From the NCBI RefSeq assembly GCF_021917145.1, contig NC_061064.1:2146134-2210133 (forward strand): DNA of 64,000 bases. Reading direction: 5' to 3'. Under the pieces are notes generated by a model that was not told the origin of the DNA, did not search any database, and saw only the letters and a list, made by a program, of their open reading frames with translations. The position numbers and the translations under genes were made by a program. This document shows, one piece after another, positions 1 to 15,808 of the stretch. This stretch comes from Hypomesus transpacificus. Its lineage: Eukaryota > Chordata > Actinopteri > Osmeriformes > Osmeridae. Within the stretch, counting starts at the first letter, position 1. Every line of letters begins with the position of its first letter.

Positions 1-1200
1 TTTGTGATGTCATAGAAGAGTCATTTTTGAATGATGCTTTGATGGGGGTAAAAGTGAAGTAGCTTAATATATTCTGAAATAACTATTTTATTAAATGATA
101 TGTAAATTATATTGATACATTAAAATGAATGTAAATCTAAGAGGCAGATTTGTATTTGTATAACATAATTTACTGCTATATTAATCAAAGCACAACATAT
201 TTTATGGCACAGAGGAAAGCTATAACAGAGTGGACACTAACAGAAGGGTAAGAGTGTTCAAATGTTTTTAGAGATTGGAGGAGGGGTGGGAGGGAGGGGA
301 AGGGGTGGGGGGGGCAGTTCAGGCGACCGAGACAGGAAATGATCTGTCATGGAGATAGATGCTCTTTGTCATATCAAATATAATGACATTTCTTATTCGT
401 AAGCAATATAAAGTAAAGTTGAAGCCTGTTCTGTCTGTGTGACTGTAGGGATGTTCTGTGGCCTTTGGCAGACTGAATGTAAGATGGTCTGTTCGTCCGT
501 CGTGAGACAAGATATAACCATAATCTGTATTTTAGCTTAGTCTCAGTTTTTTTTTTTTGTCTCGATCACAGGAAAATATATATCTTCTACCTTCTGATCC
601 ACATTGTCACCATAGTAACTCTTCACTCCTGATGCTTGTTTGGTTTCTGCATCCATAACTCCATCCCAGTAACTGCCTTTGATGAAGTATGAACATCAAT
701 AAATGAATGATTTCGATCACCACCAGTAGGTGAACAGGATTGAGGCACTTCATGGAAGTCTCCTTGTGGAATGAATAGATGTATAAACGTATTAATCGTT
801 TTGTAATCCAGATGATTGCTGTTGGAACCAAGACTGATCAGAGAGTGGCTAAGACTGATGGCAAGTCTATAATCTCTATACTGATCCTTTTTCAATAATC
901 TCTTGTTTTTTGAAAAACGAAAACATCTTTACACTGTATGTTTAGTGTTTGTTTTTGAAGGGTTAACTTTAGATTGTATTTCATGGACTGATAAACATTA
1001 AAGTTTGAAAAAGCTTGTGTTGAATGAACTCAAAAGTGTAAAGTCTTAATGGAGAATTGTTTGGAGTAAAAAAATAAAACATTGATTTCATCTTTAGATG
1101 TCAGTCAGATGTTAATTTGATCGACCGCATGTTGTGTTTAAATAACGCAAACCCCAAACATGAAAACCTAAAAAAAAAAAAAGTCCGGAACAAGAAACAC
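1..1200. other. AT-rich intergenic DNA, no gene seen
   Basis: Only short frames without recognisable protein similarity are present. A purine/G-rich patch lies near 280-315 and a poly-T run near 548. It could hold the 3' UTR of a gene left of the window, but nothing in the sequence decides this. Confidence 0.4.
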
Positions 1201-2348
1201 CCACAGCACATTCTGGCAGGAGAGGCTTGATGTATTTATTAATAATATGTACAATGTTTACTATCATAAAGTTGACATAATATATTGACAAAGTCAAAAG
1301 TATGAATATTGCCCCCCTGCGTATTTGAGAGTTGTCTCTAAATTATCAGTTTCTTTTTTTCGCGTTCACCTTATGAGTCTCTCATTTTATTGATTTCATT
1401 TAGTTTTAATTTCATCATTATTCTCTAATAATTATCCTTAAAGTGTATCTGAGGCACACAGGGAAAACATCAATAAAATAGGCGTAAAAAATTAATACAA
1501 CAAAAACATCAAAACAAAACTATCATATATTTACTTATATATGTGGGGGTAAATATCTATAAAAACAGTAACTACATGATAGCATTTAGTTTGAGCCAGA
1601 AGAAACCTTTTTAAATTGATGGTTTATCTTAATATTCTTTTAACTGTGTCTCTTTAAAGTCGATCCATTCTGCCGGTTCTCTACTCTGCCGTATGGGTTA
1701 TATTTTCAGGTTGCAGAGTAGCGTGCTCTTTCATGTCTGCACTGACTCAAATGACGAGCATGTTTACAGAACCAAGGCAAAGGAAATTTGGGACTTCAGT
1801 AAACCAACAGGATAGTCCAATAACTTCTCCCGCTTAGCTCAGGGATCAAATCTTCTCAGGAAGAGTGTGTGTGTGGGGGGTGCGTGGGTGTGTGTGTGTG
1901 TGTGTGTGTGGGGGTGCGTGTGTGGGCATACATGTATTTAGCAACAAAAGAAATTAGGTAATACGTGTCATTTGAATATGTTTTAGTTGAGCATATGTGA
2001 GTTTGGTCACGCTGTGATTCCAATGGCGTGTGTGTAACTCTGGGTTGTAGGTTAATCTGGGACGTTTTGTATTCTAGTGAACTCTTCCTGCATACAATGT
2101 GATGTGGAGTGTGTGTATTTGTGTAAACTCATATCTAATTGGCGATATATATATTATGTACAGTAAAATGTTTCAATGTGTGTGTGTAAGTCGTACGAAC
2201 AGTGTGAATACAGTGTGCAAACTATGTGTACCAAAGTGTGAGATGTGAATAGTTGTGTATGGTCTATGTGTGTGTGTGTCTGAGTGTGTGTCTGAGTGTG
2301 TGTGTGTGCGCGCGTGCGTGCGAGTGAGTGTGCGCGTCATGAAGCTCG
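1200..2348 (-). other. gnb2: Probable gnb2 3' UTR and downstream region
   Basis: This lies directly downstream of the gnb2 stop codon on the minus strand. It holds (TG)n tracts around 1865-1925 and 2230-2320. Minus-strand AATAAA hexamers read from tttatt on the plus strand occur near 1213 and 1387. Which one ends the transcript cannot be told from sequence alone. Confidence 0.4.
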
Positions 2349-6618
<4,270 letters not shown>

Positions 6619-6659
6619 CTTGGATCGGTCCCTGGCCGGCAGATGTAGCTCTCAGTCAC

Positions 6660-8534
6660 CTGGAGGACACGAGGTAGTCATATCAGACACAAGGGGCGGA
6701 GCCACAACTAGGTACTCATATCAGACACAAGGGGCTGAGCCACAACTATGTCTTAGGGGGTCCCCTCTTAAAATGAGGGGAGCCACAAAAAACAACGCCA
6801 CTGAAAGAATATATAAAAACAAAAATACTAATAAAGTATATTTAAGCAAACAGAAATCTGGGGGGCTACACTCCTGTCAGACATACCTTCCTGCAAAAAC
6901 GTCTTTGTTTAGATGTACTGTTAGAATTATTTCTGGAAGATCTTTGATCTTCTACTACGCTTTCTGTTTCCACACCTTAGCTCACCAACAGGGTGAGCCT
7001 ACAGGTCGCCCCGGATGTCTTCTAGTTTTGAGATTGTGACATGATGTTATCTTGTATCTGGCTGTTCTACATCTTCAAAATTACTACACATTGCACCAAG
7101 AAATACTATCACCAATACAAGGCTAAATAATCCAGAAATTAACTTCCGATTTGATCGTTAATCTCTTGTTTTCTAGGGTTAGCAGGAAAGGGTGCTCAAT
7201 GATAAAAAGCTTGAGGATATAATCTGTTTGTTTGTGGCAGGGCGGCCTTGTCTGGTTTAACTGAGGAAAATAATCTGTAATCTGGTTTAATCTGAGGAGG
7301 GAGAGTGCCATTTAATGGGCTCTGCTATGTATGAACAAGATATGCAGAGGAACAAGATTAGGATTACAGAGAGCAGAATTCAGCGTTAATTAGGGAGACT
7401 GATCATTATACTGTATGTGGGAGATTTACCTAAAACTACACAAGATAAATTAGCCTGTCATCTAACAAATTATGTAGGTTGTGTATTATTTCTGCCATTT
7501 CAGGGTGATAGTGACTTTGATCTGATGTGGATGAACTCTTGGATAAATCAACCAACCAGCCCCTCCTCCTCCACCTCCCAGAGAGAACGGTTTCATACCA
7601 AACCATCACTCAGAACGTGGGGGGGGGTTCCTGGGATTTGCATGGGTTTGTGTTCCTATTCAAATACATCCCACACCAGAACACTATCCTCTGTATTGCA
7701 CGCTACATTTGCATCACTACATAACATGGCTTGGTCTGAGCACTAGCCCTGGAAGAACAGGTCTAACCCCAACACCACCCTAACCCCAACACCACCCTAA
7801 CCCCAACACCACCCTAACCTAGAAGCACCAGTCTTATCTAGATGTTTTCCATATTATTTGTTTTAATCCCCGTGCCTCGGTGTTAACCAACATCGCAAGG
7901 CCTTTGCATGAAGAAACAGGAATACGCACATACACAACATCACATCTACTAGGGAGAGAGCAATTAGCTAGGTCATTGTTCCCTGAGGGAATCTCCAACC
8001 AGATGGATCACACAGCACTAATGGAAGGCAACGGGGAGAAATGAGTGGTTCCTAGTCTCCTATCACTGTGGCTTGTTTAGCCAATAAAGCTTTAACAGGG
8101 GTGGGGGCGGGGGAACATGGGACACCTTCCTCACCAGGGGGACAAAACTACCCCCTGTCCTCCCCCAGGTGACCCAACTAACAACCACACGAGGCCCCAT
8201 CACCACAGAGCACAACAGGTGACCAGCTTGAAGGGTCTGCGTGTGGACCTCTGGCTGTCCTCATGTCCGCAGGTTGGTTCTAACAGGCTGGTAATCAACA
8301 TGGGTAACACTGGAATAATAGGCATGGCATTCTGGGCAAGATTCATGGCCCCACTTTCAAAAATGGCCCCACTTTCCCCTCATCCACGATAGTGTTGAAT
8401 CATTGCTTCCTGGCCAAGCCCTGAAGAGTCAGGAATAAGGCAGACACTCCTTCTGGCTGAATGTGAGACTGGAACATTTGGATGTAAAACATGACACCAT
8501 GTCCTTATATATCTATACGTAACCTTTATATACC

Positions 8535-8573
<39 letters not shown>

Positions 8574-11500
8574 ATATGACATGTACATATAGCTAAAATT
8601 GCTAAATCAAGCTACAAATTGTAGGTTATGGGTCAAAGCCTAGATTCTCGTAGCAAAATGATGCAAAATGACAATGTGGCCCCACCCCTCACGTTCACAC
8701 AGTAAACCACCGCTGGGGTGTTCGGTTGACATTTCATGGCTGACCAGGTCTGGATACTAAAATGAAACATGCATCAGTTGCGTCGTTGTCTCATAAAAAG
8801 ATGTATTGAAAAGATACCAAACTGCTAGCATAAAATGTAATTTTAAGGGTCAGACTACAACATTGTTGGGCTAAAAGCTGCTCTGTAGGTGGTCTATGGG
8901 CCTTGAGGCGCAGTTTTGACTGATCCTGCTCCTCCCTCGCAGCAGTGAAAGCATACTGTAGCTGCCTCCAAGAATATGGCCTAATGTAGCAAGTAGAGAT
9001 AGCGACTACCGTATGCATGTTTGATGGTGAATACATCGAAGTCCTTGCCAACAAACATAATTATTTCATTGAACCCCGGGCATTTGCGTTAAATGACACC
9101 GGCCCTAGCAACCGTAATATTTCCAAGCCGCTATGCAAACGCAAAATGGGAAGGAGCCGTATGAATGTAGGCTATGGCTTTCGTGTGCAAAAAGATACTA
9201 GGAAGGGGGTTCAATTGAGACGTTTGTGTCCTTTCTACACATCCATATTCCAATAATCACAATTAAGGGTGGAAATTAATTTCATCGAAATGATAAGCCT
9301 AGTCATGAAGAGGGCCATCGCTGGTAGGCTAGTCTACATCATCCAGCCATCTTACATCCAATATTTGTGACAGCATTTTATAATGGATGGCTACCTGTTT
9401 GTTAATGTTTCCGATGATGGTTGCTGGTTATTGTCGAGTAAATTCTGGAAACAATGTTTCAAAGAAAAAAGCCAGGAGTGGTTTCAGGTCCCTCGTAGTC
9501 AATAAAAAAAATTGTGACAAAAAATACGAAGATAAATTTTACTATCCACCCTGGTTCTTCTGTTGTCGATTGTTGCTCGGTGAATCTCCAACGTTGCCCG
9601 AAACGTCAAATTAACATTACAGCGTTATACAGAGAAACCATATCTCCGTTTGATTGGACCTCTTGAAAAGATGAAATCTGCTCGTGTTCCCGTTTCCTCT
9701 TCGGAATGATTTGACTCTACGCCCGAGACCTTCAGCACAAAAACATCTTTGTCTAAGGTGGTGGAACACAATTGCAGTCTTTACACGCGCCAAAGAACAT
9801 GCATTGAACCCTGTGAAATTAACACAAATGTTCTGTCTCCGAATTACTCTGTATGTGGTATCCTTGTTTCCTTCCTCCCTTGTTCACGGAGCTCTTCCTC
9901 CTCCCTCTCTCCCTCACTCCCTCACTTCGTAATGACGGTCGCCTCTTCGTCAAAAAATGAATTATTGAATAAATTGCAAAGCACTGGCTTGAGCTCTTGA
10001 GAGAAAAATAAAAAGAATATCAAAAAGCTACTAGGCTATCTTGCCGGAGGAGCAGGAAACGCGCCCATCGATACATCTATAACCAAGAACATGCAACAAT
10101 AGCCTATTGTTTACACGTTGGATTTTTTAGTATGATTTAAATAAGCAATGTACCAATACGTGCAATAACAAATTCGGATAAAATCACCCGGTCTGCGCTT
10201 CCTAAACGTTAGATCTCATAAGCACGATTCAACCACACCCATTTCATGGAGACTGTACCATTTTACAACGCCCCCTCTGATGTCTGGCAGAACAGTAGTT
10301 CTCCATCCACTGCAGATTTAGAAAGCATCAGCATGCCGACTATGTGCATAAGCATGTAGACAGGTCTGTAGGTGAGCCCTCACCTTCCTAAGGCCTGCAA
10401 GTTCACAGATAGGATAAGACGGTGTCGATCTTACAAGACAAATGTCAACTGAGCGCCCCCCAAAACACAGAAGCCAATTGGAGGGAATTCAAGAGATCTT
10501 AGTTCATCCATCTTTCTATCTTCTGAGCTTTGATTGTGCTTGTGTAATTAAGACTGCAGAGTAGGCCACACGGTAAAGCAGGAATATCCCTGGAGATGAT
10601 AACACCCAGGGGTTCAGATTTAATTAGTGGAGCAGCAACACTCAGAGACTACTTTGGTTTTCTGGTTGTTCCACAACTTTTAATTTCAGTCATATGACCT
10701 GTCCAGGGATATCCTGCACCTTACGGTGTGTAGTTACACAAACCACACACATTAGTCCTAGAAACTTATAGCTATAACTGACCAGAATGAGTTTGCTTAG
10801 TGAGACAGTTCAGACTAATCGGATGTGTGATAAAGAAATATGGAATTCACGATAACCTCTACCTACTGGTCAGTAAGGGGAGAGGGAGAAAAAGTTTATT
10901 TGTTGGCAAAGTTGTCCTGGTTGTGCCATGATTCAGCTCTGCGATGAAGCAAACAAACACATTTCAAGGACTGTGTTGCATTTACTGAAGGCAGTGCTTC
11001 TGGAATCTGATAACTGTTCAAATTTGATGTGCCACCTGAACACGTCTGCAACACATAGACAAAGTGGTCAAATGGGCTTCCAGACGCAAGATTCGGAGCC
11101 TGAGAGATTGCACTATCATACACAGGCCCATGCTACCCCCCCCTCCCCCCCTCTAAGCTACACATTGGTACATCCCACCTGCACTGCCCCTCTGCAGACT
11201 CCATAAGCGACTGTAGTAAGTGAGGATAGGTTGCCTAGCAACAGCAAAGGCTTGAGCAAAGAGATGGACACAAGGAGCATATATCCACCACAAACCGCAA
11301 CGATGCACGTACGCAGTCCCATCGCCACCCATGCAAAAAAAAAAAAACTGTATGCGTTAAAAATTGGATTGGTTCCAAAATCGCAACCATCTAAAGCCCT
11401 ATCACCAGACAAAAAATTATTTTCTTTTTCTACCCGTGAAAATTCTGTAATTCGATTTTTACTTTTATTGGCAGAATTACAGGCAGCGTGATGTGCTAAT

Positions 11501-12400
11501 TTGGGTCACCACTTGCAATGTCCCCGTTGTACATTGTAAACTGGCAACCATAATACATTAAACAGAATGGTACTTCAAACCTAATAAGCATTATGAACAT
11601 TTATCATAAAAAATAGGTTTTTATGTTAAGATTCATCCTCTGTGGGATCACGTCTGAAAACCATTTCCTAGAAATTCCCCTACTCTACCTGTAGGTGTCA
11701 GTCTATTACAGTTGATGTCACGTCACAACCTTGGAGCTAGTCTAATCTGTAGATTACTTGGTTCTTGGATGAAGAAAAGGCACAAGGAAATGTTGTCTGA
11801 CTGTCCTCACATGACACATGGTGAAAGTATAACATGATAACTGGAGTTTTTGCTCGTGGGTGCTGGTTGTTGTCAAATATTATGGATGTGGTGTGAGTTT
11901 AGGGCTTGGCTTGGGAGGCGCCTGGGTTCACAGTTCAGTATATTAAGGGGGAACTGTTTCTTGATTGTGACTTGACTGTTGGACAGTGGGCAGGACTGGG
12001 TTACGGCCGAGAGGGAAATCATCAACAGCGTCTGTAGCGTGGCTAGTTAAAATGGTGTCGTACGACTACATTGTTTACGAGATCTTTAATGAATCGCAGA
12101 CGATCACGACAGTTTTGGGGAATTCCTTATATGGTCAAAGAAAACTACAAGGCCCACATTGCTGAAGATTAACATGATGTCATAACCTGGCGACGCTGCA
12201 TCATCATGTCATGCGGAAAGGGAAATACATTTCCAAAACAAATCGTAAATTGTGTTGGCCATGATCGCTAGTTGCTAGCGGGCTAATATTAAGTCGTACG
12301 TACATTTTGAAGTCATGGAATTATATAATTTGTAAACATTCGTAAGATATATGCGTGTTTCAGACGCCTAGTTTATCTAAGATAAAGAAAAGTGTAGGTT
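6660..12400. other. Intergenic region between gnb2 and the zinc-finger gene
   Basis: No gene was recognised. The interval must hold the upstream non-coding exon(s) and promoter of gnb2, because an acceptor lies at 6660-6662, but I could not place them. It also holds three 19-bp CCCTAACCCCAACACCA-type repeats near 7760-7820, an (AT)n run at 8537-8568, and short frames with no recognisable similarity. Confidence 0.5.
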
Positions 12401-12472
12401 CGCCGGGCCAACTGATTCAGCCTTGTTTTGGATTTATCTCACTCGACTCCAGCCCCACTACGCCAGTTCAAA

Positions 12473-13980
12473 ATGAGTCTAACCATAGACGCAAACGTCT
12501 CTTTCCTTAAGTATGAACTTGCTTCAACAATCGACCAGGCTGTCAGGTGTGCAGTAGAAACCGTTTTGAAAGAAACATCAAAGGTTGTTGGACTCAAACT
12601 GGTCGCAGCCAAAACGGCCGCAGCCGAGTCTCATCGTGAGAATCAAAGTTTGAAAGAGAGACTAGAAATATCCGAGAGTGAATTGAAGGCTGTACGTTAT
12701 TACATGACAGCAGCCGAGAAAAACATAAAACAGTGTTTACTTCTCGATCACAATCAGTCTCGATCAAATGCTGAATGTTTGGCATCCGTTGAGTCCGTCT
12801 CATCCCCCGGCTCGGGGAATCCACGCAACCTGCTTAGAGGCGCTCCACGAGTGCAAAAGTCGTTTCGGGCTTCATCCACGAGATCTCAATTTTCAAAGTC
12901 ACTCCCAAGTGTAGGACTTTGTTTGCCAACCGTACAGCATGAATGGCCGAAGAGTATAAGCGGATCCAGCTTCCGACGAATGCGGTTACCTGTCTCGGTA
13001 GCTTCTACCTCGAACTTCTCACGGTCGTCGAAAGCTCCCCAGTTTGAACTTGAAACCTCGTCCCAAAAGTCAGGCGAAGATACAGAAAGTCAGTTTTACA
13101 TTACAGACGATGGGATTGCAGAAAAAGGTAATTTAAATGATGATAAACAATCATTTGCCATGTGAGAACAGGAGACGTGGTCCTACATGTTGGTTAGTGC
13201 TGTTTTATCTCTGCCAGGGATTGTTAAGACTAACAATACTATTTTTCAGAGTACAAAGTCTCAGCACATGAAGGGGACGATTATGGGCAAAAACCACTGG
13301 GGGTTGAAGAAGAAACTAAAGCTTCTGGAGTCCCCGAGGAAATCCCCACATTTGAGTTTGAGATGAACCCCCCCGCCGGTCACGAGAAGGAGCTGGACCT
13401 CATCCAGGTCCTGGATGACGAGGAGCTCAAACAAGGAACAGTGAAGATCGAAGACGAGTCTGACACGCCTGCCCTGGACCCCCACAACCCCGAGCTCCAA
13501 GACCAACACCCAGCGCAGATCACTGTCCCCATCGACGACACCGAGGCGGAGGGCGGTCTGATGAGCTTCGCCCCCATGCCCGTGGTCGACCCTGGCTACA
13601 TGGGCCCCGTGCAGCTGGAGAGAGAGACCTCCGACAAGGTCCACCGCTGCAACGTATGCGGGCGAGGCTTCCGCCGGTTCTACTGCCTGAAGACGCACCA
13701 GCGCATCCACACGGGCGAGCGCCCATACCCGTGCCGCTACTGCGAGAAGCGCTTCCGTCACCTGGACAGCTTGCACAAGCACCAGCGTATCCACACAGGG
13801 GAGAGGCCCTACCGCTGTGCCCAGTGTGGGTGCTGCTTCAGGGAGCTGGGACAACTTAAGAAACACAGGCTGACCCACACCCCCGAGCCACCTGCCGCCC
13901 ACCCCTCGCTCTCTCTCCTCCAGCCAGGACCCTCCTACACCTGGCCTCATCTCAACTCTCAGTCCATGGACTCCACTTGA
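12473..13980 (+). CDS. C2H2 zinc-finger protein with three fingers
   Basis: This is a probable nuclear DNA-binding protein. Two coding exons, 12473-13127 and 13250-13980, join in phase (g|ag) to give 461 aa. The start is the ATG in CAAAATGAG; further upstream the frame has only a TTG. Residues 1-90 hold a helical, coiled-coil-like segment (VSFLKYELASTIDQAVRCAV, then a charged NQSLKERLEISESELK stretch), of a kind often seen at the N terminus of fish zinc-finger proteins. The middle is Ser-rich, then acidic. Three tandem C2H2 fingers follow: C352-C355-H368-H372, C380-C383-H396-H400 and C408-C411-H424-H428, joined by canonical TGERPY linkers. A Pro/Ser-rich tail ends in MDST. I do not recognise an orthologue. 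A polyadenylation hexamer AATAAA lies at 14708. Confidence 0.85.
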
Positions 13981-14204
13981 CCAGACTGAAGTTCACAAGG
14001 AGTGGGCGTCGGTGTACATGTCCCATCTGCTTTTTGATAGTTTGAAAGTAACATGTCTCCCCCCCCCCCCCCCCCTTTCAACACACACACACACACGCTT
14101 TTTATTAAGAACATTATATTTAACGGCCGCATCCTCAGTTATGAAAAAAGCAACATTGCCGCCTGCTGTTGTTGATGGTGGCTGAAGGTTGTGATGTTAT
14201 TTGG

Positions 14205-14300
14205 GTGGTGTCTAGGTGCTAGCTCAGGGGCAAAGCATTCGACTGCAGATATAGAATCAGTCAAATCTCCCCATGACGTCATTTTTGATAAAAGCATCTG
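14205..14300 (+). mobile_element. Degenerate tRNA-derived SINE fragment
   Basis: A tRNA-like head (TAGCTCAGGGGCAAAGCATT, then GTCAAATCTCC as a B-box-like block) is followed by a GATAAAAGCATCTGCCAAGT tail. It is related to the copy 250 bp downstream. Confidence 0.55.
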
Positions 14301-14454
14301 CCAAGTGAAGATGTTATCTTCCGTTTTTCTTTTGTTCTGGTGTGTGTGTGTGGTATAAGATGGTGTTGATGATATTTCCATTTGTGCATGGTGAAGGTAA
14401 ACTGCTGATTGTGAGGTAGGTCTAGAACTAGAATGTTGGACCATAACAGGGAAG

Positions 14455-14575
14455 GTGCCGCCCAGTGGTTTGAGCATTTGACTGCAGATTAAGAGGTTAC
14501 AGGGTCAAATCCCCCTGTATTGTAAATTGCTTGGGATAAAAGTGTATGCTAGTAAATGCATTATCATTACCTTCA
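14455..14575 (+). mobile_element. tRNA-derived SINE
   Basis: An A-box-like block CAGTGGTTTGAGCATTTGAC and a B-box-like GGTCAAATCCC are followed by a GGATAAAAGTGTATGCTAGT tail. The same head appears, more decayed, at 14205 and, reversed, at 56850. Confidence 0.65.
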
Positions 14576-15249
14576 TTGTGTTCAGACCAGGAAAGGATGT
14601 AGTTAATAAGTTCAGCAGTTTAGCCTTCTGTGTTATGTATTTGCCAGGTTAGAACCCTACTAACATTGGTTGACCATTTACTGTAAAGTTAATATAGCCA
14701 CAGTATTAATAAAACGGTTATTCTGTGAACAACAATAATATTTGAACATTTTTAACATTGTTTTGTCCTGCTAACTTCCTCTGTAATCTTCATATAAAAA
14801 AATCGGCACACTTGTATTGTCTGCGAAATCATCTTTCTTATTGAATGGACATTCAACAAAATATTCATCTGATGTTGTTTTTTTCACACAGCCGCAACAG
14901 ACTAATAACTTTTGGCGCCCATAGCGTCCTAGCAACGGACCCACCCTTCTTCGTTTATCAACACGTATTTGCGGTATTTTTACCCTTCCCCTCATCTGAG
15001 TCACATGAACACATTTTACTGTCCCGTGACCAACTCCGAACAAATAGCAAGTGAATGAACCCCTAGAATTAGGGTTGCGAGCATCATTGACAAACGTAGT
15101 TCAATGTCCGAGTTCAGTGTATTTACTGACTGAAGCCGAATCACTTGAAACCACCGGACATACATTTTGAAGCACATTGCACGTTGTGCCCTGGGGAAAA
15201 CTCGCCGAAACCTTGCAGATGAAGACAACTTTAACAAGCGGAAGTGCTG

Positions 15250-15295
15250 ATCGCCCAGGATTTTGCTGTCAGACCCAACTGCGCAAGCTCAAAAG
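15250..15295 (+). other. slc12a9: Probable 5' UTR exon of slc12a9 (donor end)
   Basis: CTCAAAAG|GTGAGCT at 15295/15296 is a strong donor. An acceptor AACAG|GTTTACATG at 15765 begins the exon that carries the start codon at 15809. The left end of this non-coding exon was not determined. Confidence 0.5.
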
Positions 15296-15808
15296 GTGAG
15301 CTATTTATTTGATGTGTGCGCAATTTCTAACTAAAATTCACACGGCAATAACGTACATAACGCATATTCAAATGTAGCGGATTAGAGGCTGGAACATCTG
15401 GCGTGCAATAGCGCATAAGGAAGGTTACTTCCCTTTTCGGGATGTCTCGCTATACTTAAATGCGCGTTACCTTAAAGAAGCATCAAACTGACTACTGTAG
15501 ATATCTAGGAACTCAACTTGTAACCTTTGCGTATCAATAGTCGCCGTCTAGTGCTACACACAGTGAGTAGTGCGTGGACCGTATTTTTTATTGCATTTAA
15601 TACTGCCTAAACTGTAGCTAATTTGTGCAGCAAGGGTTAGTAGTGTAGTTACTGTCATGCATTGAGGTATGCTTTTAACAAGGTGTGAAAAGTTACATTT
15701 GCGATTAGAATTAAAACGTGAAAGAATTTGAAAAACGAATACCGAACAACGTTTCCCTTCAACAGGTTTACATGAACCACAAAGAACATTTCAGAAGACA
15801 ACATTGAG

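Larger units (their letters stand above)
13981..15100. other. Zinc-finger 3' region and intergenic DNA with SINE remnants
   Basis: A poly-C run followed by (CA)n lies at 14060-14097. Two degraded tRNA-headed repeats follow (listed separately), then AT-rich sequence with the likely polyadenylation signal of the zinc-finger gene near 14708. Confidence 0.5.

Noticed and set aside
8995-9256. Frame of 79 codons near 9 kb
   Set aside because: There was no recognised domain and nothing that supports it as a real exon.
13261-13950. 229-codon minus-strand frame
   Set aside because: It is the antisense shadow of the zinc-finger exon.
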